Assembly (NCBI GenBank): GCA_003217835.1
Contig: QHMQ01000002.1
Span: 1 to 7,033, forward strand
From: Verrucomicrobiota bacterium
GTDB taxonomy: Bacteria > Verrucomicrobiota > Verrucomicrobiia > Chthoniobacterales > UBA10450
Length of the DNA: 7,033 nt
Direction of reading: 5' to 3'
Shown here: positions 1 through 5,277 of the stretch, one piece after another
Position numbering within the stretch: position 1 is the stretch's first letter
Layout of the letters: each line of letters starts with the position of its first letter
The notes under the pieces: generated by a model
The model's database searches: none
The model's input: the letters and a program-made list of their open reading frames with translations, nothing else
What the model was told of the DNA's origin: nothing
Translations under genes and position numbers: made by a program

Positions 1-82
1 CACGACGACTCGCTTCGTCGTGAATGATCGCGACGCGTTCCCGCAACGCTTCTTTAAGATCGAAAACTGCTTTTTCCTGCAT
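1..82 (-). CDS. 5' end of an unidentified protein gene (partial)
   Basis: An ATG at 82-80 on the minus strand opens a frame that stays open to the left window edge, giving 27 complete codons. The peptide begins MQEKAVFDLKEALRERVAII and continues with HDEASRR. It is charged and looks helical, with no signal peptide or membrane segment in the visible part. The coding-like composition and the clean start just beyond the inverted repeat at 87-162 support a real gene. No clear Shine-Dalgarno sequence precedes the ATG. It lies in the same direction as the DUF2934 gene, about 100 bp downstream of it, with the repeat between them. I do not recognise the family from so few residues. Confidence 0.5.
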   Translation of the reverse strand, partial: MQEKAVFDLKEALRERVAIIHDEASRR

Positions 83-86
83 CAAT

Positions 87-162
87 CACGAATGGACACG
101 AATGAACACTAATTCACAAAACAATTTCCCCAATTATTCGTGTCTATTCGTGTTCATTAGTG
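87..162. repeat. Imperfect inverted repeat made of 10-bp units
   Basis: The left arm (87-113) and right arm (136-162) are reverse complements at 22 of 27 positions, separated by a 22-nt AT-rich spacer. Each arm is itself a run of roughly three 10-bp units. The left arm reads CACGAATGGA, CACGAATGAA, then the diverged CACTAATTCA. The right arm carries the complementary ATTCGTGT-type units. The 10-bp period is close to one helical turn. The element fills the gap between the DUF2934 gene and the partial gene at the left edge. From memory, ATTCGTGT-rich repeats of this kind are dispersed in Verrucomicrobial genomes, but I could not check this. Whether it acts as a terminator, a protein-binding array or merely a dispersed repeat is open. 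Confidence 0.65.
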
Positions 163-179
163 GTTAAAGGCCGCTCGCC

Positions 180-518
180 TCACCGCCGGGGTGATTCAGA
201 AAGCAGTTGCCGCTTGGCTTCGAGCCAGTCCGAATCGGCGTCGCCTGGCAGAGCAAATCGGCGCCTACGTTCCGAAATGAAGTATGCGCGCATACGAATT
301 TGTTCATCCAACGGCTCTTCCGTTTGCCCTGCTTCAGGAGGCATCGAGGGCTTTGCTTTCGCCGTAGTCGAACCTTTCTGGCGGGTGGGCCCGCCGGGTT
401 TTCGACTCGTTGATGCGCCGCGCGGCGACGTTTTTTTTATTTTCATTTCGGAGAGCGATCCGCCAGCTTCTGGCGGTCCTCCAGTTTTAGTTTGGACAAT
501 TTTGCTCTTTTTAGGCAC
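180..518 (-). CDS. DUF2934-domain small basic protein
   Basis: A 112-residue hypothetical protein. Its last 40 or so residues (LDEQIRMRAYFISERRRR onward, ending with DWLEAKRQLL near the C-terminus) resemble the DUF2934 pattern: an IRxRAY helix, then a W-L-E-A-(E/K) helix. DUF2934 has no established biochemical role. The first 65 or so residues are Lys/Pro/Gly/Thr-rich, look disordered, and contain PPEAG twice. I chose the GTG at 518, which gives MPKKSKI. An in-frame ATG at 620 would place the start inside the divergent holin-like gene and leave no promoter space. An ATG at 446 would give 88 residues. None of these starts has a good Shine-Dalgarno sequence. The linker DNA contains GC-rich palindromes at 380-395, 416-427 and 460-476, so part of it may be repeat-derived. 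The domain call is from pattern memory. Confidence 0.68.
   Translation of the reverse strand: MPKKSKIVQTKTGGPPEAGGSLSEMKIKKTSPRGASTSRKPGGPTRQKGSTTAKAKPSMPPEAGQTEEPLDEQIRMRAYFISERRRRFALPGDADSDWLEAKRQLLSESPRR
380..395. repeat. GC-rich hairpin inside the DUF2934 gene
   Basis: GGCGGG (380-385), loop TGGG, CCCGCC (390-395): a perfect 6-bp stem. On the coding (minus) strand it falls in the low-complexity linker and encodes Gly/Pro-rich sequence (around RKPGGPT). It could be a palindromic repeat tolerated in a disordered linker, or simply a consequence of Gly/Pro codons. Confidence 0.4.
460..476. repeat. Perfect 7-bp-stem palindrome inside the DUF2934 gene
   Basis: CCGCCAG (460-466), loop CTT, CTGGCGG (470-476). 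On the minus strand it encodes PPEAGG in the linker of the DUF2934 protein. The compact arms with a 3-nt loop match the architecture of the GC palindrome inside the DUF72 gene at 4534-4554, although the sequence differs. It may be a small dispersed palindromic element within the coding region. Confidence 0.45.
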
Positions 519-580
519 AGATTGATTGGTGTTGATGATTTCAGCGTCGGGCGGTTGGCAAGCAGTTTCTCGCTCGCGTT

Positions 581-589
581 TGCTACAAT
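581..589 (+). promoter_or_regulatory. Extended -10 promoter candidate for the holin-like gene
   Basis: TGC followed by TACAAT (584-589) fits an extended -10 element (TGnTATAAT; the hexamer matches 5 of 6). No -35 lies at normal spacing; TTGGCA at 555-560 is 23 bp away, too far. Initiation would fall near 596, leaving a leader of about 16 nt before the ATG at 612. The prediction assumes housekeeping sigma-70 rules apply in this lineage. Confidence 0.35.
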
Positions 590-611
590 AGAATCCCGAT
601 AACTTCTTCGT

Positions 612-1037
612 ATGAAACACTTCGTTTTCCGCTGGGCGATTACGACGATTGCGGTGATGGTCGCCTCATCGATCATCCACGGAATCCGTTACGACAGCGT
701 CGCCGCGTTGATCGGTGCCGCGCTTCTGCTTGGGATCCTTAATGCATTTCTTCGTCCCATCCTCTTGATCCTTAGTGCGCCATTAATTTTGCTGACGCTG
801 GGTGTTTTTATTCTGATCGTGAACGGTCTGATGCTGCTCTTCGTGCCGAGCATCGTTATCGGATTCCACGTTGACACTTTTGGCAGCGCATTCTGGGGCG
901 CGATTGTCATCAGCATCGTCAGTTGGATTTTGAGCGCCTTCTTTCGCGGAAGCGACGGACGCGTGCACGTGCTCACGCATCACACCCAAATACGGCGTGT
1001 CCGGGGGCGCGTGATTGACCCGGACGAACGAGGCTGA
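612..1037 (+). CDS. Phage holin family 4_2 / YvlD-like membrane protein
   Basis: A 141-residue integral membrane protein with about four hydrophobic helices, at roughly residues 5-24, 30-48, 52-80 and 92-111. Family hallmarks are LNAFLRPILLILSAPLILLT (44-62), the NGLMLLFVPSIVIGFHV segment (71-87), and FWGAIVISIVSWILSAFF near the end. This is the YvlD/DUF360 family, classed as 'phage holin family 4' by homology; chromosomal members such as Bacillus YvlD are not known to be lytic and their role is uncertain. The last 30 residues are basic, hydrophilic and probably cytoplasmic. The ATG at 612 has no Shine-Dalgarno sequence but follows an extended -10 motif closely. There are no phage genes nearby, so a lysis role is unlikely. 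The gene converges on the sigma factor gene with a 15-bp gap. Confidence 0.88.
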   Translation: MKHFVFRWAITTIAVMVASSIIHGIRYDSVAALIGAALLLGILNAFLRPILLILSAPLILLTLGVFILIVNGLMLLFVPSIVIGFHVDTFGSAFWGAIVISIVSWILSAFFRGSDGRVHVLTHHTQIRRVRGRVIDPDERG

Positions 1038-1042
1038 AAGCG

Positions 1043-1072
1043 AGGCATTCGCCTAAGCAAGGTACCTGCTTA
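1043..1072. terminator. Weak hairpins between convergent genes
   Basis: Two small stems sit at the 3' ends of the convergent holin-like and sigma genes: AGGC-ATTC-GCCT (1043-1054) and TAAGCA (1054-1059) pairing with TGCTTA (1067-1072) across a 7-nt loop. The second overlaps the sigma factor's last codons and stop. Neither is followed by a U-tract on either strand, so a bidirectional intrinsic terminator is only a possibility. Confidence 0.2.
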
Positions 1073-1655
1073 AGCGTGAGCGCAGTTCTGTTCGCGCGCG
1101 GAAGAGAACGCTTTTTATCGCGGGCACAGAGAGATCGAGGATCTCGGCGATTTGCTCATAACTAAGCTGTTCATAGCGCCGCAAAATGAGGGCCATGCGC
1201 TGACTCTCCGGAAGTTGCATGATCGCGTCTTCAATCGCTTGCTGGAGTTCGGTCTCCAGAAGCGATGCATCTGGAGCCTGATTCTTTTCATCCTTCAAAG
1301 GAAATTCCTCCGCGCCGGGCTCCGATTGGAGCGGAACAAACGCATGACGCTTGGATCGGCGCAACTCGTTGAAAACAAGGTTGCGCGTAATTTTCAGCAA
1401 CCAAGTCGTGAATTTGGCGCGCGGGACATATCGGCGGGCACTTTTCCAGACACGGATAAAGACTTGCTGCGCAATATCTTCGACATCTGAGTTGCTCCCG
1501 AGCATGCGCGCAACTGTGCCGGCGACAAGACTTTGGTGCCGGTCAACGAGTTCCTCGAATGCGCTGGTGTCCCCCCCGCTCACCAATTGCATCAGCCGTA
1601 CGTCCTCGGCGTCCTCGTCCGATCTTCCCACGGTTCCTCGATCTTTGCCAGACAT
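1053..1655 (-). CDS. ECF-type sigma-70 family RNA polymerase sigma factor
   Basis: A 200-residue alternative sigma factor that redirects RNA polymerase to a specific promoter set. Region 2 spans about 28-101: AFEELVDRHQSLV, then DVEDIAQQVFIRVWK for core binding and -10 recognition, then FTTWLLKITRNLVFNELRR. A 35-residue acidic linker follows. Region 4 spans about 138-190: LPESQRMALILRRYEQLSYEQIAEILDLSVPAIKSV, with a helix-turn-helix for -35 recognition. Regions 1 and 3 are absent and the length fits ECF factors. The ATG at 1655 gives an acidic N-terminal extension of about 20 residues before region 2; a start further inside is possible. No anti-sigma gene is adjacent: the downstream neighbour is convergent and the upstream neighbour divergent. 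The regulon and signal cannot be told from sequence. Confidence 0.93.
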   Translation of the reverse strand: MSGKDRGTVGRSDEDAEDVRLMQLVSGGDTSAFEELVDRHQSLVAGTVARMLGSNSDVEDIAQQVFIRVWKSARRYVPRAKFTTWLLKITRNLVFNELRRSKRHAFVPLQSEPGAEEFPLKDEKNQAPDASLLETELQQAIEDAIMQLPESQRMALILRRYEQLSYEQIAEILDLSVPAIKSVLFRARTELRSRLSRYLA

Positions 1656-1811
1656 TGGTCACTTAGACGTGTGCATCGAGCGGAATTTGCTGACAATCTG
1701 GCACGTGGCGGAAATCTGCTCCTTTCCGACATTCGTCGTCATGGTTTTTGTTGCAAGCTGGAAGCGCTCTGTGCATTCTTGGTTGCCCGAGACTTTGACC
1801 CTCGGCTGCGA
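1656..1811. promoter_or_regulatory. Divergent intergenic region, sigma factor / mqnE
   Basis: This 156-bp gap must hold the promoters for both divergent transcripts. The best sigma-70-like candidate towards mqnE is TTGCAA (1751-1756), a 17-bp spacer, and a poor -10 CATTCT (1774-1779), placing initiation near 1786. GACAAT at 1692-1697 is another isolated -10-like hexamer. No strong Shine-Dalgarno sequence precedes either start codon. I saw no tRNA, riboswitch or convincing dyad. Confidence 0.25.
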
Positions 1812-2963
1812 ATGAATTACCTGCTTATTCCCAAAGAACTTCGGCCGATCGCTGAAAAAGTTGAGGCCTGCCGGAGAATTTCAGAGGCCGATGCCCTCAA
1901 TCTGTATCGCTCGAACGATCTCAACGCGCTCGGGATCATCGCCAACGTAGTGCGCGAGCGAAAAAATGGAAACTACGCCAGTTACATCCACAACCGTTAC
2001 ATCAATTATTCCAACATCTGTGTACTCTCCTGCCAGTTCTGTGCCTTCGCCGCCAAGAAAAGGGACGCCCACGCCTTTGAATCTGCTGTTGACGAGATCA
2101 TCAGTGCAGTCGCGGAAGCGCTCCCCCTTGGAATAACTGAAGTACACATGGTCGGCGGGTTGCATCCGACGCTGAAGAAGGATTGGTATCTGAACCTCCT
2201 GCGCGGCCTTCGTGCGCTCGATCCCGATCTCCACATCAAGGCATTCACTGCGATTGAAGTCCGGCACCTCGCAAAGCGGATCTTTCGCATGTCCATCCAG
2301 GACACGCTCGAGCTTTTACGTGATTGCGGCCTTGGCTCAATCACGGGCGGCGGCGCGGAAATTTTTGATGCGGTTGTACGCAACGAGATTTGCCGTGGAA
2401 AAGAAACGGCCGAGGAATGGCTCGACATCCACCGAACCTGGCATCGAATGGGCGGCCGCAGCACGTGCACCATGCTTTACGGACATATCGAAACCCTTGC
2501 TCACCGCGTCGATCATTTGCGTCACCTCCGTGAATTGCAGGATGAAACCGGCGGTTTTACCGGGTTCGTCCCTTTTGCTTTCGAACCGCAGACGACTATC
2601 CTCGCGCACGTGAAACCTGCGTCCGCGTTTGAGCAGCTCCGCAATCTAGCCGTCAGCCGCATTTATCTCGATAACATCGACCATCTCACGGCTTATTGGG
2701 TGAGCATGGGGTTGCCGCTCGCACAGGTTTCTCTCAGTTACGGTGTGGACGATTTGCACGGCACGATCATCGAGGAAAAAATTTTCCACATGGCGGGTGC
2801 GACCACTCCGCAGCAGCAAACCGTCGCAGCGCTCGAACATGCAATCCGGGAAGCTGGGCGTGAACCCGTTCAGCGGGATAGCTTTTACCGGCATCTAGCT
2901 CCTTCGGCGCGAAACGGAGCGAAACCCGCATCGGCAGCGGAAACTGAATTAATTTGCGCCTGA
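1812..2963 (+). CDS. mqnE: Aminofutalosine synthase (radical SAM)
   Basis: This 383-residue radical-SAM enzyme joins 3-[(1-carboxyvinyl)oxy]benzoate, the MqnA product, to the adenosyl moiety of S-adenosylmethionine to give 6-amino-6-deoxyfutalosine, an early step of futalosine-route menaquinone synthesis. The iron-sulphur motif CxxxCxxC is C70, C74, C77 (ICVLSCQFCAF). Other signatures are VHMVGGLHP (111-119), GGGAEIF (179-185), MLYGHIET (221-228), LQDETGGF (242-249), and SYGVDDLHGTIIEEKI (309-324). GGGAEIF with the ET and DETGGF blocks favours MqnE over the related MqnC. The start is ATG 1812: the frame stays open upstream, but that part runs antisense through the sigma gene and lacks family similarity. 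Length is normal. The 3' end overlaps mqnA by 10 bp, suggesting a single transcript and translational coupling. Confidence 0.95.
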   Translation: MNYLLIPKELRPIAEKVEACRRISEADALNLYRSNDLNALGIIANVVRERKNGNYASYIHNRYINYSNICVLSCQFCAFAAKKRDAHAFESAVDEIISAVAEALPLGITEVHMVGGLHPTLKKDWYLNLLRGLRALDPDLHIKAFTAIEVRHLAKRIFRMSIQDTLELLRDCGLGSITGGGAEIFDAVVRNEICRGKETAEEWLDIHRTWHRMGGRSTCTMLYGHIETLAHRVDHLRHLRELQDETGGFTGFVPFAFEPQTTILAHVKPASAFEQLRNLAVSRIYLDNIDHLTAYWVSMGLPLAQVSLSYGVDDLHGTIIEEKIFHMAGATTPQQQTVAALEHAIREAGREPVQRDSFYRHLAPSARNGAKPASAAETELICA

Positions 2964-3733
2964 CGAGCGGGAAATCGCTGCGGATCGGGTGCGTCAAATA
3001 TCTCAACGCCCGCCCGCTCATTCGAGGGTGGCGAGGTCAGGTGGACTTCGATCATCCATCGGTACTCTGCAGACGGCTTGCGAGCGGTGAGCTCGATATT
3101 GCGCTCGTCTCCAGTTTCGAATTTCTGCGCAACCCGATTTATCGAATCGTGGATAATGTTTCCATTTCGTCGGCCGGCCCGGTTTACAGCGTGGTCGTCG
3201 CCCATTCCGGGGACATTTCCGGGATTGATGAAATTGAGCTCGACCCCGCAGCGGAAACTTCCGGCAATCTACTGCGATGCCTGCTCGCGAAATTGAATTT
3301 AGCTCCGCGCTTCATCCGTTCATCGACATCTCCAATTACTCCCCGGCGCGCCCGCCTGCTCATCGGCGATCAGGCGATTCGCTTTCGACAAAAGCACCCA
3401 AACGAATTTCAATTTTGGGACCTCGGCGAGCAATGGAACAAGCTTGCGGATCTTCCGTTCGTCTATGCTCTTTGGCTGGTTCGGCCAGAAGTTATCGATG
3501 TAAGGCTGATCGCGGATCGGTTGCGGGCGTTGCGCGATGAAAACCTGGCAAACATTGACAGCTTGATTGCGGAGGAAAAAGATTTCGATCACGACTTTTG
3601 TTCCCGCTATTACCGGGAAAACGTGCGATTCCGCTTTGGGAAAAGGGAAAAAGAAGGGCTGGGGATCTTCCAAAAGTTATGCGAAAAGCACGACCTCATT
3701 CAAAAACGCGAGGTCAAGTTCGATCTCGTGTAG
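2954..3733 (+). CDS. mqnA: Chorismate dehydratase (menaquinone, futalosine route)
   Basis: This 259-residue cytoplasmic enzyme has a periplasmic-binding-protein-like fold and dehydrates chorismate to 3-[(1-carboxyvinyl)oxy]benzoate, the first committed futalosine-pathway step. Family motifs are RIGCVKYLNARPL (10-22), LASGELDIALVSSFEFLRN (42-60), SAGPVYSVVV (73-82), the LLIGDQAI block (135-142), and DLGEQWNKLADLPFVYALW (156-174). I chose the TTG at 2954; the protein then enters the family's first strand after eight residues, and no ATG or GTG fits. The start overlaps the mqnE stop by 10 bp, so translational coupling is likely. The TAG stop (3731-3733) lies at the edge of a repeated palindrome (3732-3758), so the natural C-terminus may have been altered, although the length is normal. 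The next gene begins inside this one. Confidence 0.93.
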   Translation: MRLTSGKSLRIGCVKYLNARPLIRGWRGQVDFDHPSVLCRRLASGELDIALVSSFEFLRNPIYRIVDNVSISSAGPVYSVVVAHSGDISGIDEIELDPAAETSGNLLRCLLAKLNLAPRFIRSSTSPITPRRARLLIGDQAIRFRQKHPNEFQFWDLGEQWNKLADLPFVYALWLVRPEVIDVRLIADRLRALRDENLANIDSLIAEEKDFDHDFCSRYYRENVRFRFGKREKEGLGIFQKLCEKHDLIQKREVKFDLV

Positions 3734-4650
3734 GTAGAGACGGCGCGCTGCGGCGTCCCGACCAAATTCGCATCGGCATCTCCGGTTGGCGCTATGCGAG
3801 GTGGCGAGGCAAGTTTTACCCGAAAGGCTTGGCGCACCGGCGCGAACTTGAATACGCGAGCCGCGCACTGAATTCGGTCGAGATCAACGGCTCATTTTAT
3901 TCACTGCAACGGCCATCGAGTTATCAGCGTTGGTATTCGGAGACGCCATCCGATTTTATTTTCAGCGTCAAGGGCGCGCGTTTCATCACCCACATGAAAA
4001 AACTGCGCGATGTCGAAACGCCACTGGCCAACTTTTTCGCCTCCGGCGTTCTCGCTCTTCGCCAAAAACTTGGACCGATTCTCTGGCAATTACCGCCGAA
4101 TTTGGGCTGGAACGAGGAACGATTGAACAATTTTTTCGATCTGTTGCCGCGCAATACTCGCGAAGCGGCGAAGTTGGGGACAAACCATGATGACAACTTG
4201 AAAGCGCGCGCCTGGACGAAGATCGACATCTCCCGTCCTCTCCGTTATGCCATCGAAGTTCGGCATGAGAGTTTCATGACGCCGGAGTTCTTCGCGCTTT
4301 TGCGCAGGCATAACATCGCTTTTGTCTTTGCTGACAGCGCTGGCAAATGGCCATACACTGAAGATCTCACTGCCGATTTCATTTACATTCGACTACATGG
4401 CGCGGAAGAATTGTATGTCAGCGGCTATACCGATCGCGCGCTCGATCGGTGGGCTGAGCGCATCGAGCATTGGCGAAAAGGCAAGCAACCGAGTGACGCG
4501 AAGCTGATAGCGACATCGCGCCGCGATCTCCGCGGACGCCGCAGCGCGGCGTCCCTACCTCTCGACGTGTTCGTTTACTTCGATAATGATGCCAAGGTCT
4601 ATGCGCCTTTCGATGCGCAACGATTGGCGGCGGAGCTCGGAGTCGAGTAA
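3679..4650 (+). CDS. DUF72 (YecE-like) TIM-barrel family protein
   Basis: From the ATG at 3679 this is a 323-residue DUF72 protein; the biochemical function of the family is not established. Motifs in order: GISGWRYARWRGKFYP from 33, VEINGSFY (67-74), FSVKGARFITH (95-105), LWQLPPNLG (135-143), AIEVRHESF (191-199), FIYIRLHG (234-241), and VFVYFDND with APFDAQRL near the C-terminus. Homology begins only at about residue 30. The preceding basic residues come from DNA overlapping the mqnA 3' end and the palindrome at 3732-3758, and are probably not conserved. The ATG at 3679 is the only standard start close upstream; it overlaps mqnA by 55 bp. A TTG at 3598 is possible. A second palindrome copy (4534-4560) is translated in frame as GRRSAASLP, just before VFVYFDND. 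The gene probably shares a transcript with mqnE-mqnA. Confidence 0.88.
   Translation: MRKARPHSKTRGQVRSRVGRDGALRRPDQIRIGISGWRYARWRGKFYPKGLAHRRELEYASRALNSVEINGSFYSLQRPSSYQRWYSETPSDFIFSVKGARFITHMKKLRDVETPLANFFASGVLALRQKLGPILWQLPPNLGWNEERLNNFFDLLPRNTREAAKLGTNHDDNLKARAWTKIDISRPLRYAIEVRHESFMTPEFFALLRRHNIAFVFADSAGKWPYTEDLTADFIYIRLHGAEELYVSGYTDRALDRWAERIEHWRKGKQPSDAKLIATSRRDLRGRRSAASLPLDVFVYFDNDAKVYAPFDAQRLAAELGVE
3732..3758. repeat. GC palindromic repeat, copy 1, at the mqnA/DUF72 junction
   Basis: This 27-bp sequence, beginning AGGTAGAGACGGCGCG, matches the reverse complement of 4534-4560 at 25 of 27 positions; the differences are at 3738 and 3743. Its core forms a GC-rich hairpin (GACGGCGC, loop GCT, GCGGCGTC) with one mismatch. 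Its first two bases are the last two of the mqnA TAG stop, and it lies within the N-terminal coding extension of the DUF72 gene. Confidence 0.7.
4534..4560. repeat. GC palindromic repeat, copy 2, in frame in the DUF72 gene
   Basis: GGACGCCGC (4534-4542), loop AGC, GCGGCGTCC (4546-4554): a perfect 9-bp stem, followed by CTACCT. It is the inverted counterpart of copy 1 at 3732-3758. It is preceded by another perfect stem, CCGCG-ATCTC-CGCGG (4521-4535), that shares two bases with it. In the protein it encodes GRRSAASLP (residues 286-294), immediately before the conserved VFVYFDND motif, in what looks like a linker of variable length. The frame is preserved through it. Confidence 0.75.
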
Positions 4651-4685
4651 ATCACTTCGTTGATGTTATCTCAGTGCCGCGAAGG

Positions 4686-5207
4686 CTAACTCTTGGGCTT
4701 GCCCAGGCCGAGGTCGAGATCGTTGAGCCGCCAGCGCAGCCCGATGAAACGGAATCGGAGCTTGATTCCCTCCCGATCGACCACAAAGGTGCGCGGACTC
4801 GTGAAGAATGCGTATCTTAGCCTTGACCAGTTAACACCTTTAACAGTGGGCGCCTGTTGCGGAAGCTGCAGATCCCTCAAGGCCGATGGATTAGCGATGA
4901 GCATCGCCAGGCCATCTGGAGTAGCATAAGCATCGACGAGCGCATCGATCAGTGTCGGGCCGAGCCTATTCCATCGCTTGTGACCGGTCCCGGCATGGGA
5001 AAACCGCGCGATTAGTTGCTTTTTTAGCGATTCGCGGACGGCGGGAAAATCGACCCGCGCAGTGATCGCCGCGGTATCTCCGGACCGAAGCGCGACCGTG
5101 AAGCGCCAGAATGAAAAATAGGGTGAAGTTCCGTAAACCAGCAGGACAACGACACAAATAAGGGCGGCCCAGCTTACGCGTCTCGTTTTCGAGCTTCGAG
5201 GTGACAT
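4686..5207 (-). CDS. DUF2939 family membrane-anchored protein
   Basis: A 173-residue protein with a short basic N-terminus (MSPRSSKTRR), one membrane helix at about 13-26 (WAALICVVVLLVYG), then a soluble domain probably in the periplasm. SPYFSFWRFTVALRSGDTAA (28-47) followed by RVDFPAVRESLKKQL (51-65) is the DUF2939 signature; the function of the family is unknown. The rest ends in a Ser/Arg/Phe-rich beta-like stretch with no catalytic motif I recognise. The ATG at 5207 has no clear Shine-Dalgarno sequence but is the natural start ahead of the anchor. It converges on the DUF72 gene with a 35-bp gap that lacks an obvious terminator. A promoter-like sequence with an overlapping dyad lies upstream (5234-5277). 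Confidence 0.83.
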   Translation of the reverse strand: MSPRSSKTRRVSWAALICVVVLLVYGTSPYFSFWRFTVALRSGDTAAITARVDFPAVRESLKKQLIARFSHAGTGHKRWNRLGPTLIDALVDAYATPDGLAMLIANPSALRDLQLPQQAPTVKGVNWSRLRYAFFTSPRTFVVDREGIKLRFRFIGLRWRLNDLDLGLGKPKS

Positions 5208-5233
5208 GATGGAATTTACAGCCGAATAACCGC

Positions 5234-5277
5234 GCGTAATTCTTTTTTATAAAATTACGCCTGATTCGCCCTCGCAA
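5234..5277 (-). promoter_or_regulatory. Promoter with overlapping dyad, upstream of the DUF2939 gene
   Basis: Read on the minus strand, TTGCGA (5277-5272), a 17-bp spacer and TTTTAT (5254-5249) give a sigma-70-like pair with 4 of 6 matches in each hexamer. Initiation would be near 5242, leaving about 35 nt of leader. A perfect 8-bp inverted repeat, GCGTAATT (5234-5241) and AATTACGC (5253-5260) with an 11-nt AT-rich centre, overlaps the -10 and start-site region, where a repressor operator would sit. It lacks a downstream U-tract, so it does not look like a terminator. Confidence 0.4.

Noticed and set aside
416..438. CGCCGCGCGGCG palindrome followed by eight T residues, like a plus-strand intrinsic terminator
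   Set aside because: No plus-strand gene lies upstream, the usable stem is only about 4 bp, and the T-run is explained by lysine codons of the minus-strand DUF2934 gene.
180..620. Longer version of the DUF2934 gene starting at the ATG at 620
   Set aside because: It would begin inside the divergent holin-like gene and leave no room for a promoter; the added residues show no family similarity.
612..1037. Holin-like gene as evidence for a prophage or lysis cassette
   Set aside because: The family is widespread on chromosomes, and no endolysin, structural, integrase or other phage gene is present.
1701..1721. TGGCACG resembling the -24 element of a sigma-54 promoter upstream of mqnE
   Set aside because: The bases where the -12 TTGC should fall read GGAA; the later GC is at the wrong distance.
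1533..1811. In-frame upstream extension of mqnE
   Set aside because: It runs antisense through the sigma factor gene and then the intergenic region, and has no MqnE similarity; MqnE begins naturally at 1812.
4655..4684. CTTCG / CGAAG pair as a bidirectional terminator between DUF72 and DUF2939
   Set aside because: Only five base pairs with a 20-nt loop and no U-tract on either side.
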